This document shows, one piece after another, positions 9,133 through 19,246 of a stretch of 64,000 nucleotides of DNA. Position 1 is the stretch's first letter; the number at the start of each line of letters is the position of its first letter. The notes beneath the pieces are model-generated. The model was not told where the DNA came from. It worked only from the letters and a program-made list of their open reading frames with translations, and did not search any database. Where the stretch lies: assembly GCF_014698735.1 (NCBI RefSeq), contig NZ_JACJTQ010000031.1, positions 1 to 64,000 on the forward strand, given 5' to 3'. The stretch comes from Anabaena catenula FACHB-362 (GTDB taxonomy: Bacteria; Cyanobacteriota; Cyanobacteriia; Cyanobacteriales; Nostocaceae). The position numbers and the translations under genes were made by a program.

Positions 9133-9678
9133 TTATTTCAAATCCAGTAATCCTTGTTCTTTTAATTTAGGATTAAAGCGAATTTGAGTTTTTACACCTC
9201 GTGCTGTTAATACGGCTAAAATTTCTGCTTCAACTCGCCGCGCCACATTTTTAATAAGTTTAATTTTATCTATATCATCTATGAGTTGATTTAGATAATT
9301 AGTTTGTTCTTCGGTTGTCATTAGTTCTTTCGCATTAATAGGATTAGTCCATTTTTCTTTATTTTCTACATTTCTCAAATCAATACTTCCATTCTCATCA
9401 ATCCAAGCAGTTTCAATATTTTCTAAAATTGTGCGGTTAGGACGCTCAATAGTTTGTACTTTCACCCAATAACAATGTTTGGGTTGACGGACTAAATGCT
9501 GCTTGAGACTAAGATAAACGTCGCGGGAATAACCTACAAATTGGAGATTTTTTTCTTGATCGAAAATAGCGTAGACTCCTATTTTGCCATTAAAATTCTC
9601 TGGTAATTCACCATTTTCATCGATGTAAGTTACATATTCTAAACTGGCTAAAGTAGGAATATTTGTTTCAGTAGTCAT
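9133..9678 (-). CDS. GIY-YIG domain protein
   Basis: The 181-residue protein carries a GIY-YIG nuclease-like fold near its N-terminus: GVYAIFD (the GIY strand) and LQFVGYSRDV (the YIG strand, with Arg after it), about residues 34-58. The C-terminal half is helical with a conserved-looking tail TQIRFNPKLKEQGLLDLK. It resembles a cyanobacterial GIY-YIG subfamily of unknown substrate. The active-site arginine is present; a catalytic glutamate could be in ILENIETAW but I cannot confirm it. It is neither inside an intron nor next to a repair gene. Confidence 0.75.
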   Translation of the reverse strand: MTTETNIPTLASLEYVTYIDENGELPENFNGKIGVYAIFDQEKNLQFVGYSRDVYLSLKQHLVRQPKHCYWVKVQTIERPNRTILENIETAWIDENGSIDLRNVENKEKWTNPINAKELMTTEEQTNYLNQLIDDIDKIKLIKNVARRVEAEILAVLTARGVKTQIRFNPKLKEQGLLDLK

Positions 9679-9877
9679 AATGGAAATTCAAAATTTACTC
9701 TTCATGGGTGTAATTGGAATTGGAAACTTTTAAATAAACAATATCCAATTACTTATTTTAAAATTGGCTTTGATCAGCGTCCAAATTCAATATCAGGCTT
9801 TTCGACATACCCCACAAAATTGGATCATTTTTTTGTGACCTACTCTTGAAGCAAAATATATTTTCATGATTGCTTTG

Positions 9878-10201
9878 TTAAGCAATTTTTTTGTAAATTG
9901 CACAAAGGCGGCTAGGTCGGAAAATTTTCGCATTAAACATAAAGTTAGGTGGTATATTAATGATGGTGTATTCACTAGATACATGATATTGTTCAAATTC
10001 TGCGGGCATCCCTTTAGGTGTCTCTAAACTGTAGGGAATTGGCTGAAAAAGCAGTTCTGTAAATTCTACTTTTTCCCATTGCAAATTTTGACAAATTTGG
10101 CTTAAGAATGATTCACCCGTTAATAATTTAAACAGAGTTTCTTTAGCTTCAGGTGCGAGTGTAAAACTACTATCAAAGTTCTGAACAATTTTAAGAGGCA
10201 T
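9878..10201 (-). CDS. Hypothetical protein, 107 aa
   Basis: This 107-residue frame has ordinary amino-acid composition and a plausible ATG start. No domain is recognised. The opening PLKIVQNFDSSFTLAPEA and the middle LLFQPIPYSLETP suggest a small alpha/beta protein. It is on the same strand as the GIY-YIG gene but 199 bases upstream of it, so a shared transcript is uncertain. It may be a small lineage-specific gene. Confidence 0.5.
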   Translation of the reverse strand: MPLKIVQNFDSSFTLAPEAKETLFKLLTGESFLSQICQNLQWEKVEFTELLFQPIPYSLETPKGMPAEFEQYHVSSEYTIINIPPNFMFNAKIFRPSRLCAIYKKIA

Positions 10202-10623
10202 TTTTCGTTACAGATTGTTATAGAAGACTGAGTGATGATTGTGTGTAAGAAAATTTTGCACGTTGTCACGTTGAGAATCATGCCAACATCTCTAAACCTT
10301 ACCCCTCACCCTACTTGCAAAAGTTTAGTCAAAACTAAAATAGGGTAAAATAGGCTTAAATATGACGCTTGTGTAAAATTGCCACTTTAGAATAGCCTAT
10401 TGGATTATGGGACTTCTGTCAGCAATAGGAGGAAGATAGTGGGATTAAGAATTTTAAAGTTTAATGGAGTTTGAAAAATAAAATAGCGCCCAACCTGATC
10501 CGTTCCAGCCCAAACTGGCAATCCCAAACTGGCAATATGGTTTAAACTAATCTGGCATATTCAATATTTACACTTAGCTAATTGTAAGTTTTTCACTAGT
10601 CTTAAATCTTAATCAAGTGAATT
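10202..10623. other. 422-bp spacer, no gene seen
   Basis: This AT-rich spacer lies between two divergent small genes and must hold their promoters. A short direct repeat CCCAAACTGGCAAT occurs at about 10510-10540. I found no RNA gene, hairpin with a T-run, or coding frame. Confidence 0.5.
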
Positions 10624-11010
10624 ATGAAATTTTCTCTTTTCACCTTAGCCATTGTGATTGGTGCAATCTCAGCCGCAGGCATCGCTATCACTCCCCGTGC
10701 TGATGCTAAACCGAAACCTGTGTCTGCTATCACAAATCAACGCAATCAGGCGGCAGATTTAGTGACTGAACCAGCTACAATTAACAGTAAGTGGAATAAT
10801 GTCTCTGAATTCAGTGCCGATTCAGGTTTCAGGGTAAGCGATCCAGAATGCAAAAAAATTGACCCTCTGAAGTACATCAACAATCCAGACACTTTTTTTC
10901 AACCATGTCCATCAGTCAACGATCCAATGAGTCAAAATGCTGAACCAGTTGAGTATTTAAAGGTTCCTCGGCTTGATTCTGGGCTGAGTGTGACGGTTAC
11001 TAATTTTTGA
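10624..11010 (+). CDS. Small secreted hypothetical protein
   Basis: The 128-residue protein starts with a clear signal peptide (hydrophobic residues 4-22, cleavage probably after PRADA). The mature part is about 100 residues, rich in Asp, Pro and Asn, with two cysteines (PECKK and QPCPS) that could form a disulphide. No domain is recognised. A strong hairpin follows at 11062-11095. Function unknown. Confidence 0.6.
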   Translation: MKFSLFTLAIVIGAISAAGIAITPRADAKPKPVSAITNQRNQAADLVTEPATINSKWNNVSEFSADSGFRVSDPECKKIDPLKYINNPDTFFQPCPSVNDPMSQNAEPVEYLKVPRLDSGLSVTVTNF

Positions 11011-11061
11011 TTAACTAAGTTGAAAACTTTAGGGACTTCCAAATAGAAAAATCCCCAATTT

Positions 11062-11095
11062 GTAGGGTGGGTTACGCTGCGCTAATCCACCCTAC
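11062..11095 (+). terminator. Hairpin repeat acting as probable terminator
   Basis: A 13-bp stem (GTAGGGTGGGTTA with TAATCCACCCTAC, one G-U pair) closes an 8-base loop and is followed by GATTTTT. It lies 52 bases after the stop of the small secreted protein. The stem has the look of a dispersed GTAGGGTGGGTTA-type repeat, so it may be both repeat and terminator. Confidence 0.6.
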
Positions 11096-11289
11096 GATTT
11101 TTGGGTAATTTATTTTTTGGTGTTCCCTTAATAAAGCATAATCAGGGTGGGAAACCCGTGCAACGCAGTGGCTTCCCTCCTCACTCTCTTACCCCCCCTA
11201 AACGGTTACTTTTCACTACCTAATTTTTTCAAAAAGACAACTATGTCAACTTCAATAAAGTCAAAAAATATCAAATCCTAATTTTTAAA

Positions 11290-11718
11290 TTACTTACCTG
11301 GTTTTACCACCAATACCGAACAATTAGCTTCTTCCATGACTTGAGTGCTAACAGAACCCAGAACAATTCTCTTCATCCCAGTTAAACCACGACTACCAAT
11401 CACAACTAAGTCTACTTTATAAATATTAGCTAGTCGTACAATTTCATCGGCAGGATCACCATTTACAAGTTCTAGTTCACTTTTGACTGGCAACTTTTCT
11501 TGGTAGGATTGCAGATGCTTTTCAATGTGGAAATAAGAAACATTGGGTGATTCTGGGTGAGGACGATCAGCGGGTAATTCTATTTCTGACTCTGCTGTAG
11601 GAAATACATGACAAAGAATAACTTTGGTGTTTGATGACAGCACCAAATCATCTAAAGTCTGAATTACTCGATCTGCAATTTCCGAACCATCCAGAGCTAC
11701 TAAAATAGTTTTTAACAC
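11290..11718 (-). CDS. Universal stress protein (UspA family)
   Basis: The 142-residue protein is a single Usp domain. The start TILVALDGSEIADRV carries the conserved Asp, and the ATP-binding signature G-x2-G-x9-G-S is complete in GSRGLTGMKRIVLGSVS near the C-terminus. This predicts an ATP-binding, cytoplasmic stress protein. It stands alone between two unrelated genes, so its trigger is unknown. Length and motifs are normal for the family. Confidence 0.9.
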   Translation of the reverse strand: MLKTILVALDGSEIADRVIQTLDDLVLSSNTKVILCHVFPTAESEIELPADRPHPESPNVSYFHIEKHLQSYQEKLPVKSELELVNGDPADEIVRLANIYKVDLVVIGSRGLTGMKRIVLGSVSTQVMEEANCSVLVVKPGK

Positions 11719-11899
11719 CGCTTTTTTATCCTCAAAAGTAGACCCCTAAAATCATCACACAGGGATTTTCATTGGTGTTAACACCAACTAATTTCCCAAA
11801 TGTGAGCCTTACTTTAGTTTATTAAAATCACAGACATAGCACCACTAACTAAGGAGTAACTTTTGTCAAGTGCATTAAGGAAAAAATATGCCTTCTAAA

Positions 11900-13219
11900 T
11901 CACTCTTCAACTCGTCGTCTTACTGATTCAGCATGGGAGGGCAACCCTTCAGTGTTAGCTAGTACGTCAATTGCACCAGCAACGTTTTGCAATGCGGTTG
12001 CTGAGTATTGTATAATACTAGAATGCTTGAGAAAAGTTTCTACACCCAAGGCAGAAGCGTAACGGGCAGCACCGGAGGTTGGTAAGGTATGGTTAGGCCC
12101 TGCCAAATAGTCACCTACGGCTTCTGGTGTTGAGTAACCCAGGAAGATTGCGCCAGCATGACGAATCTGAGACATTAAAGACCAAGGATCTTTAACTTCT
12201 AATTCTAGGTGTTCAGGCGCAAATTCATTTGAGAGTTCTGCTGCTGCTGCCAGGGATTCAACTACAACAATTAAGCCATAATGAGCGATCGCTTTTTCTG
12301 TGTCTATCCGTCGGGGGTGATCTACTAATTGTCTATCTACGGCTAATTGGACTTTTTTTGCCAAACCAGCATCTGTTGTCAACAAAATTGCTGCCGCCAT
12401 TGGATCATGTTCAGCTTGTGCCAATAAATCCGCCGCAACATGGGCAGGATTGGCTGTTTCATCAGCAATAATCAGCACTTCGCTTGGTCCTGCTAATGAA
12501 TCAATACCCACTGTTCCATAGACTAATTTTTTAGCTAAGGTGACATAGATGTTACCAGGGCCAGTAATCACATTCACTTTGGGAATCGTTTCTGTACCAT
12601 AGGCTAAGGCCGCGATCGCTTGAGCGCCTCCAACGCGATAAATTTCTTGTACCCCTGCTTCTTGGGCTGCCACTAACACTGCTGGATTAATCGCCTTGCC
12701 TGCGCCAGGTGGTGTTACCATCACCACACGGGGTACACCAGCTACTTTGGCTGGAATCGCATTCATCAGCACTGTACTTGGATAGCAGGCGCGACCACCG
12801 GGTACGTATAACCCCGCCCTGTCTACAGGGGTATAGCGTTTGCCCAGCACTACTTCATCATCGCCAAAGTGTACCCAGCTTTTTGGTACTCGCTGTCGGT
12901 GAAATGCTTCAATTTGACTGCTGGCCAGCCGAATCGCCTGGAGCAAATCTTTCGATACCTGTTGGTAGGCTGCATCCAGTTCTGAACCTGTAACCCTCAA
13001 TTCTTCAGGCTTCAGGGTTTGGTTGTCAAATTCGGCAGTGTAATGCAATACAGCTTTGTCGCCTTGGCGTTTCACTGCTTGCAACACTTCCCGCACCGTT
13101 GCTTCTTTGTGAAGCAATTGTTCATCGTGGGTGCGATCGCCTTCGGCGCGTCGGAGACGTTCACAGATCCGTTGCAGTTCTGCGCTAACGTCTGCCTGCT
13201 GAGTAATAATTCGCAGCAT
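11900..13219 (-). CDS. hisD: Histidinol dehydrogenase
   Basis: The 439-residue protein is HisD, a zinc enzyme that oxidises L-histidinol to L-histidine in two NAD-dependent steps, the end of histidine biosynthesis. Visible family motifs are GLYVPGGRACYPS, the GPSEVLIIAD stretch, the zinc-site AEHDP and the catalytic EFAPEHLEL. The start ATG gives the normal length. No other his gene is nearby, as is usual in cyanobacteria where his genes are dispersed. Confidence 0.95.
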   Translation of the reverse strand: MLRIITQQADVSAELQRICERLRRAEGDRTHDEQLLHKEATVREVLQAVKRQGDKAVLHYTAEFDNQTLKPEELRVTGSELDAAYQQVSKDLLQAIRLASSQIEAFHRQRVPKSWVHFGDDEVVLGKRYTPVDRAGLYVPGGRACYPSTVLMNAIPAKVAGVPRVVMVTPPGAGKAINPAVLVAAQEAGVQEIYRVGGAQAIAALAYGTETIPKVNVITGPGNIYVTLAKKLVYGTVGIDSLAGPSEVLIIADETANPAHVAADLLAQAEHDPMAAAILLTTDAGLAKKVQLAVDRQLVDHPRRIDTEKAIAHYGLIVVVESLAAAAELSNEFAPEHLELEVKDPWSLMSQIRHAGAIFLGYSTPEAVGDYLAGPNHTLPTSGAARYASALGVETFLKHSSIIQYSATALQNVAGAIDVLANTEGLPSHAESVRRRVEE

Positions 13220-13798
13220 GGAGTAAGGACAATGCCAAAACTATAAATATTTCTGCTTGAGAATTAGTTTTGCTCTTGACCCACTAGGGGATAAAGCTTA
13301 TTCTAACCCTCTTCTCTAGCTTAACCTGGATTTTTTTGATACTCCCAGATTTGCCAACAGATGATTTGCTCAAAAGCGACTTTTTTATTCCTGCCAGCTT
13401 GTTAGTCTAGCGGATGGGAGCTTGTCTGACTCTTTACACAGCCCTTCAATCTCTTGGTATTTCTACAATAACCATTTTATCACGGCACTCAAAAGTAGTT
13501 ATCTGCTTTTTTCACACATTTTAAAAAAGGCGCTACAGTTGAAGACTTTGTTAATTCTCTGACCACAAATCAGCATATGGGGTTGAGGGTTTTGTTCTGT
13601 TTCCCATATTTATTCGGTACTTGTCGGTTCTGGGGGCAAGACAAAACCTTTACCCTTTTCGTTGTCGCTGCTATATCTTATGGCAATTTGAGATTGTTTG
13701 TGAGATTTTTTGCAGAAATTATAACATTGGCAATTTGGATGCTATACTAGTAAGCCTAGTAGTGTGTGTACATATTAATAGTCTTTTTGGGATTGACT
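13220..13798. other. Spacer between divergent hisD and rpsT
   Basis: This 579-base region holds the promoters of hisD (minus) and rpsT (plus). A TATACT hexamer at 13743-13748, about 50 bases before the rpsT start, could be a -10 element, but I see no convincing -35 at the right spacing. No RNA gene or coding frame was found. Confidence 0.45.
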
Positions 13799-14086
13799 GT
13801 GGCGAATACAAAATCTGCTCTTAAGCGCGCCGAAATCGCAGAACGTAACCGACTGCGTAACAAAGCATACAAATCAGCGGTAAAGACGCTGATGAAAAAG
13901 TACTTTAGTGCTGTGGAAGTCTATAAAGCTAATCCTACCCCAGAATTAAAACAAGCGGTGGATGCCCGGATGTCCGAGGCTTACAGCAAAATTGATAAAG
14001 CTGTGAAGCGGGGTGTGCTTCATCCCAACAACGGGTCTAGGAAAAAGTCAACATTAGCTCACAGACTAAAACCACTCAACGTGTAG
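13799..14086 (+). CDS. rpsT: 30S ribosomal protein S20
   Basis: The 95-residue product is ribosomal protein S20, a three-helix protein that binds 16S rRNA in the body of the small subunit. The start [11 protein letters not shown] is diagnostic. It begins at the GTG at 13799; a longer frame from 13766 adds eleven hydrophobic residues that are not part of S20. The highly basic C-terminus ends [16 protein letters not shown]. The TatD-type gene follows 36 bases downstream on the same strand, and cotranscription is likely. Confidence 0.95.
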   Translation: MANTKSALKRAEIAERNRLRNKAYKSAVKTLMKKYFSAVEVYKANPTPELKQAVDARMSEAYSKIDKAVKRGVLHPNNGSRKKSTLAHRLKPLNV

Positions 14087-14122
14087 TCAAGAGTTCAGTA
14101 GCAACCTGACAACTGACAAATC

Positions 14123-14908
14123 ATGCAACTGATAGACACCCACGTACATCTCAACTTTGACCTTTTTCAGCCAGATTTAGCAACTGTGCGATCGCGTTGG
14201 CAAGAAGCAGGAGTAGTACGTTTAGTCCATTCCTGTGTTCACCCTGAAGAGTTTGCCAGTATTCAATCCATAGCCCATCAGTATCCTGAACTCAGTTTTT
14301 CTGTAGGCTTACATCCTCTAGATGCAGCCAAATGGCACCAAGAAACAGCAGAGAAAATCAAATTTCTGGCTAGATCTGATGCCAAAATTGTAGCAATAGG
14401 GGAAATGGGACTGGATTTTTACAAAGCAAATAACTATGAGCAACAGATCATAGTATTTGAGGAGCAACTGGCGATCGCATCCGAACTGAATTTACCAGTG
14501 ATCATCCATTGTCGTGACGCAGCAGTGGCGATGAAAGAAGTATTGCAAAAATGGCGAAATAGTCAAGGAGAAAGAGTGCGGGGTGTGATGCATTGTTGGG
14601 GTGGAACGCCAGAAGAAACCCAATGGTTCCTTGATTTAGGCTTCTACATCAGCTTTAGTGGGACAGTAACCTTTAATAAAGCTAAATCCATACAAGCATC
14701 CGCTGTTATGGTAAGTAGCGATCGCCTATTAATTGAAACAGATTGCCCTTTTCTGGCTCCCGTACCCAAACGAGGCGAAAAACGCAATGAACCTTCCTAT
14801 GTCCGTCATGTAGCGGAGCAATTAGCTAAGTTGCGGGGGGAAACTGTAGAGACAATTGCATATCAAACTACCGAAAATGCTTGCCAACTATTCCGTCTGT
14901 CCTTATAG
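14123..14908 (+). CDS. TatD family metal-dependent hydrolase
   Basis: The 261-residue protein is a TIM-barrel TatD-type deoxyribonuclease. Metal ligands are in place: His7 and His9 in THVHL, Glu94 in GEMGLDFY, His129 in IIHCRD, His157 in MHCWGG and Asp207 in ETDCPFLAP. Family members act as 3'-5' exonucleases or D-aminoacyl-tRNA deacylase-like enzymes; which applies here is unknown. It follows rpsT closely, and a 10-bp hairpin at 14954-14979 ends the unit before the rpoB region. Confidence 0.9.
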   Translation: MQLIDTHVHLNFDLFQPDLATVRSRWQEAGVVRLVHSCVHPEEFASIQSIAHQYPELSFSVGLHPLDAAKWHQETAEKIKFLARSDAKIVAIGEMGLDFYKANNYEQQIIVFEEQLAIASELNLPVIIHCRDAAVAMKEVLQKWRNSQGERVRGVMHCWGGTPEETQWFLDLGFYISFSGTVTFNKAKSIQASAVMVSSDRLLIETDCPFLAPVPKRGEKRNEPSYVRHVAEQLAKLRGETVETIAYQTTENACQLFRLSL

Positions 14909-14953
14909 AGTAAGATCAAATTTGGTCTGTAGCCCTTGGCTCATTCAGCATTA

Positions 14954-14979
14954 AAGAAAGCAATCCCCCTTGCTTTCTT
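14954..14979 (+). terminator. Hairpin terminator after the TatD gene
   Basis: AAGAAAGCAA and TTGCTTTCTT form a perfect 10-bp stem with a 6-base loop, 45 bases after the TatD stop. The following CTGACTATTTTG is only partly T-rich, so it may be a moderate terminator that separates the rpsT unit from rpoB. Confidence 0.65.
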
Positions 14980-15743
14980 CTGACTATTTTGTAGCAGGCT
15001 GATAAAAAATCAGACTGAGGAAGACAAAAATGTGCTAGTATTATTCCCTCCAAAACATTTTACTTGCGCCATAATGGTAAAGGAAAGAATTTGTAAATTC
15101 TCAGAGAGCTAATTATTAAACGCTGTTATTAACTTGACCGTCGTGATGAAAGATTTGTGATATTTCTCCAGATAAAATCCGAAATTATACGGGCATATAT
15201 CTATCTCTACAAGCGGATGCTCTCAGTAGATAACCAACCGTGGCCACCTAAAAGTTAATCGGGACTTGTGTGCAGCAGTGGATTTTTGTGTATTGAACCT
15301 ATAGATAGAAAATTCTTAAACGTAATAGCCTTGTGAGTAAAATCCAGCCAAATAAATCCATCCTGATTCAGATCCGTATCTCGCGGATTATTCAGATTTG
15401 GGATCTCACTGTGAGTATAGATGAGGTCTTATAAAGACACAAAGAAAGTGAACCAGCGCAGATTAATCAACGCTCCATTTGGAGGGGAAGTGAGAAAAGC
15501 AAATCAAAATCAAGAGTATCTCAACCATAGTCCGAGAGTGGAAATAATTGCCTATAGAGGTATCTTGTAGCTTATTGCTTCCAAATCAAGGGTGATTACC
15601 CCCGTAGTAATTCATAACTGAATAATAGAGCCTACGGCAATCTCCGCGAACGTAATTCGTAATTGAAGAGAAATTACAAATTACGAATCACGAATTAAGA
15701 ATTAATTCCAAGGTAGTTTAACCAGGTTGACAAAGGTAGAGGC
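14980..15743. other. Long leader/spacer upstream of rpoB
   Basis: About 760 bases precede rpoB without a gene. The last part (about 15640-15716) holds short direct repeats of the AATTACGAATT type. The ribosome binding site is probably AGAGG just before the ATG. The region likely contains the rpoB operon promoter and a long leader; I could not place the promoter. Confidence 0.5.
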
Positions 15744-18700
15744 ATGACTAACGAAACATATATGGAACCAGCCTTTCTGTTACCCGACTTGATTGAAATC
15801 CAGCGTTCAAGCTTCCGCTGGTTTTTAGAAGAAGGGCTAATAGAAGAGTTAAACTCCTTTAGCCCAATTACAGACTACACTGGCAAACTAGAACTGCACT
15901 TTTTAGGAAACAACTACAAACTCAAAGAACCAAAGTATAGCGTCGAAGAATCCAAACGGCGGGATAGCACCTACGCAGTACAGATGTATGTCCCCACACG
16001 CTTACTGAACAAAGAAACCGGGGATATCAAAGAACAAGAAGTATTCATTGGCGATTTGCCCTTGATGACTGATCGCGGTACGTTTATTATCAACGGCGCA
16101 GAGCGAGTCATCGTCAACCAAATAGTGCGGAGTCCTGGAGTTTACTACAAATCAGAAATTGATAAAAACGGACGAAGAACATATTCAGCCAGCTTAATTC
16201 CTAACCGGGGTGCATGGCTGAAATTTGAAACAGACCGTAACGATTTGGTGTGGGTACGCATCGACAAAACCCGCAAACTATCGGCACAAGTACTACTCAA
16301 AGCCCTAGGTTTATCAGACAACGAAATCTTTGACGCTCTGCGTCACCCAGAATATTTCCAAAAAACCATCGAAAAAGAAGGGCAGTTCTCCGAAGAAGAA
16401 GCCCTGATGGAATTGTATCGCAAACTGCGTCCAGGTGAACCACCAACAGTCTTAGGTGGGCAGCAACTTTTAGATTCTCGCTTCTTTGACCCTAAACGCT
16501 ATGACCTAGGACGAGTTGGTCGGTACAAACTCAACAAAAAATTGCGATTATCCGTCCCCGACACCATGCGCGTGTTGACACCGGGGGATATCTTAGCCGC
16601 AGTCGATTATCTCATTAACCTAGAATATGACATCGGCAACATAGACGACATTGACCACCTGGGAAATCGCCGAGTTAGAAGTGTCGGTGAACTGCTGCAA
16701 AACCAAGTCAGAGTCGGCTTAAACCGCCTAGAGCGCATCATTCGAGAACGGATGACCGTATCCGATGCCGAAGTCCTCACCCCTGCCTCTCTAGTTAACC
16801 CCAAGCCCCTAGTAGCAGCCATCAAAGAGTTCTTTGGTTCTAGCCAACTCAGCCAGTTTATGGATCAGACCAATCCCCTGGCGGAACTGACCCACAAACG
16901 CCGACTCAGCGCCCTAGGCCCTGGAGGATTAACCAGAGAAAGAGCCGGCTTTGCAGTGCGAGATATTCACCCTAGCCACTACGGACGCATCTGCCCCATT
17001 GAAACTCCAGAAGGCCCCAACGCCGGACTGATCGGTTCCCTGGCTACCCATGCCCGTGTTAATCTATACGGCTTTTTAGAAACACCCTTTAGACCAGTAG
17101 AAAACGGTCGTGTGCGGTTTGATGTCCAGCCGGTATACATGACCGCCGACGAAGAAGACGACCTGAGAACAGCCACAGGTGACATTCCCCTAGACGAAAA
17201 CGGCTACATCAAAGGCCCCCAAGTTCCAGTCCGCTATCGCCAAGATTGGGCAACTACCACACCTGAACAAGTAGACTATGTGGCAGTTTCCCCAGTCCAG
17301 ATAGTCTCAGTCGCCACCAGCATGATTCCCTTCTTGGAACATGACGACGCAAACCGAGCGCTGATGGGTTCCAATATGCAACGTCAGGCAGTTCCCCTGC
17401 TCAAACCAGAACGCCCCCTCGTCGGCACAGGTTTAGAAGCCCAGGGCGCGAGAGACTCCGGCATGGTGATAGTTTCCCGCACCGATGGCGATGTGGTCTA
17501 TGTCGATGCCGCAGAAATTCGAGTCAGAGTCAGGGAACAGGAAAAAGAAGACACTCTTACACGGGGACAAGGGGACACGGAGAAAAATGTGAAATTAGGA
17601 GACACTTTCTCCCCCTCTCCCCGTCTCCCCATCACGTCATCTTCTTCCCCCCCCAAAGAGATTAGATACGTTCTTTCCAAATACCAACGTTCCAACCAAG
17701 ACACCTGCCTGAACCAAAAACCATTGGTGAGAACAGGGGAAAAAGTCGTAGCTGGTCAGGTTTTAGCCGATGGTTCCTCTACAGAAGGGGGAGAACTAGC
17801 ACTAGGACAAAACATCGTCGTGGCTTATATGCCTTGGGAAGGCTACAACTACGAAGACGCGATTTTGATTTCCGAGCGCTTGGTGCAAGACGATATCTAC
17901 ACTTCTATCCATATCGAAAAATATGAAATCGAAGCCCGACAAACCAAACTCGGCCCGGAAGAAATCACCAGAGAAATTCCCAACGTCGGCGAAGATGCCC
18001 TCAGACAATTAGATGAACAAGGCATAATTCGCATTGGTGCATGGGTAGAAGCTGGAGACATTCTCGTGGGAAAAGTCACCCCCAAAGGTGAATCTGACCA
18101 ACCCCCAGAAGAAAAACTTCTCCGTGCCATCTTTGGTGAAAAAGCCCGTGATGTCCGTGACAACTCCCTGCGAGTTCCCAACGGCGAAAAAGGTCGGGTA
18201 GTCGATGTGCGGTTGTTCACCAGAGAACAAGGTGACGAACTACCCCCAGGGGCAAACATGGTCGTGCGGGTATATGTGGCCCAAAAACGCAAGATCCAAG
18301 TCGGCGACAAAATGGCAGGGCGACATGGCAACAAAGGCATTATTTCTCGCATTCTCCCTGCCGAAGATATGCCCTACCTACCCGACGGTTCCCCTGTGGA
18401 TATAGTCCTCAATCCCTTGGGTGTACCCAGCCGGATGAATGTCGGTCAGGTGTTTGAATGTTTGTTAGGTTGGGCAGGCCATAACCTAGGGGTCAGATTC
18501 AAGATTACTCCCTTTGATGAAATGTATGGTGAGGAATCTTCCCGCCGCATTGTTCACGGCAAACTCCAAGAAGCCAGAGACGAAACCAGCAAAGACTGGG
18601 TCTACAACCCCGACAATCCTGGCAAAATCATGGTTTATGACGGTCGCACCGGGGAACCCTTTGACCGACCCATTACCGTGGGTGTAGCTTATATGCTGAA

Positions 18701-19154
18701 GCTGGTGCATTTAGTCGATGACAAAATCCATGCCCGTTCCACAGGCCCCTATTCTCTGGTGACTCAACAACCTCTGGGCGGTAAAGCTCAACAAGGTGGT
18801 CAAAGATTTGGAGAAATGGAAGTGTGGGCCCTGGAGGCTTTTGGAGCAGCTTACACTTTGCAAGAGTTGTTAACTGTCAAATCCGACGATATGCAAGGGC
18901 GCAATGAAGCCCTCAACGCCATTGTCAAGGGCAAAGCCATCCCTCGTCCGGGAACTCCAGAATCGTTCAAGGTATTGATGCGCGAGTTGCAATCTTTGGG
19001 TTTAGATATTGCTGTCCACAAGGTAGAAACCCAAGCAGATGGCAGTTCTCTAGATGTGGAAGTTGATTTGATGGCAGACCAAGCCGCCCGTCGCACTCCA
19101 CCCAGACCCACCTATGAATCACTTTCTCGTGAGTCATTGGAAGAAGACGAATAG
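15744..19154 (+). CDS. rpoB: DNA-directed RNA polymerase beta subunit
   Basis: The 1136-residue protein is the beta subunit of RNA polymerase. Conserved parts include the rifampicin region ([20 protein letters not shown], about 370-390), [20 protein letters not shown], and the C-terminal [20 protein letters not shown]. Oddly, residues of about 600-642 are a low-complexity insert between EIRVRVRE and the conserved [16 protein letters not shown]. Its DNA contains a GGGGA-rich arm at 17563-17583 and a TCTCCCC-rich arm at 17608-17630 that are near inverted repeats, like intergenic repeat DNA. The frame is kept through it. The gene heads the rpoB-rpoC1-rpoC2 cluster. Confidence 0.97.
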   Translation: MTNETYMEPAFLLPDLIEIQRSSFRWFLEEGLIEELNSFSPITDYTGKLELHFLGNNYKLKEPKYSVEESKRRDSTYAVQMYVPTRLLNKETGDIKEQEVFIGDLPLMTDRGTFIINGAERVIVNQIVRSPGVYYKSEIDKNGRRTYSASLIPNRGAWLKFETDRNDLVWVRIDKTRKLSAQVLLKALGLSDNEIFDALRHPEYFQKTIEKEGQFSEEEALMELYRKLRPGEPPTVLGGQQLLDSRFFDPKRYDLGRVGRYKLNKKLRLSVPDTMRVLTPGDILAAVDYLINLEYDIGNIDDIDHLGNRRVRSVGELLQNQVRVGLNRLERIIRERMTVSDAEVLTPASLVNPKPLVAAIKEFFGSSQLSQFMDQTNPLAELTHKRRLSALGPGGLTRERAGFAVRDIHPSHYGRICPIETPEGPNAGLIGSLATHARVNLYGFLETPFRPVENGRVRFDVQPVYMTADEEDDLRTATGDIPLDENGYIKGPQVPVRYRQDWATTTPEQVDYVAVSPVQIVSVATSMIPFLEHDDANRALMGSNMQRQAVPLLKPERPLVGTGLEAQGARDSGMVIVSRTDGDVVYVDAAEIRVRVREQEKEDTLTRGQGDTEKNVKLGDTFSPSPRLPITSSSSPPKEIRYVLSKYQRSNQDTCLNQKPLVRTGEKVVAGQVLADGSSTEGGELALGQNIVVAYMPWEGYNYEDAILISERLVQDDIYTSIHIEKYEIEARQTKLGPEEITREIPNVGEDALRQLDEQGIIRIGAWVEAGDILVGKVTPKGESDQPPEEKLLRAIFGEKARDVRDNSLRVPNGEKGRVVDVRLFTREQGDELPPGANMVVRVYVAQKRKIQVGDKMAGRHGNKGIISRILPAEDMPYLPDGSPVDIVLNPLGVPSRMNVGQVFECLLGWAGHNLGVRFKITPFDEMYGEESSRRIVHGKLQEARDETSKDWVYNPDNPGKIMVYDGRTGEPFDRPITVGVAYMLKLVHLVDDKIHARSTGPYSLVTQQPLGGKAQQGGQRFGEMEVWALEAFGAAYTLQELLTVKSDDMQGRNEALNAIVKGKAIPRPGTPESFKVLMRELQSLGLDIAVHKVETQADGSSLDVEVDLMADQAARRTPPRPTYESLSRESLEEDE
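17563..17630. repeat. In-frame palindromic repeat inside rpoB
   Basis: GGGGACAAGGGGACACGGAG (from 17563) and the TCTCCCC-rich run at 17608-17630 are imperfect reverse complements around a 24-base centre. They encode roughly residues 607-629 of RpoB, which are low-complexity and sit where the conserved beta-subunit sequence is interrupted. The composition is that of dispersed intergenic repeats, so this looks like a repeat that entered the gene without breaking the frame. Confidence 0.65.
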
Positions 19155-19168
19155 GTAATGGGTAATAG

Positions 19169-19206
19169 GTGATGGGTAATGGATAAGAGTTTTTTACCCA
19201 TCACCA
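19169..19206 (+). terminator. Strong hairpin plus T-rich run between rpoB and rpoC1
   Basis: GGTGATGGGTAA (19169-19180) and TTACCCATCACC (19195-19206) form a perfect 12-bp stem with a 14-base loop, followed by AATTTCTTTTTTT. It looks like an intrinsic terminator or attenuator inside the operon, 15 bases after the rpoB stop. It is built from GGTAATGGGTAAT-type repeats, so it may be an acquired repeat rather than a conserved control element. Confidence 0.55.
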
Positions 19207-19246
19207 ATTTCTTTTTTTAATTTTTAATTTTTCATTTTTAATTCTC

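Noticed and set aside
17897-18352. 151-codon antisense frame in rpoB
   Set aside because: It is a mirror of a strongly conserved coding sequence, with Ser/Arg/Pro-rich composition typical of antisense frames.
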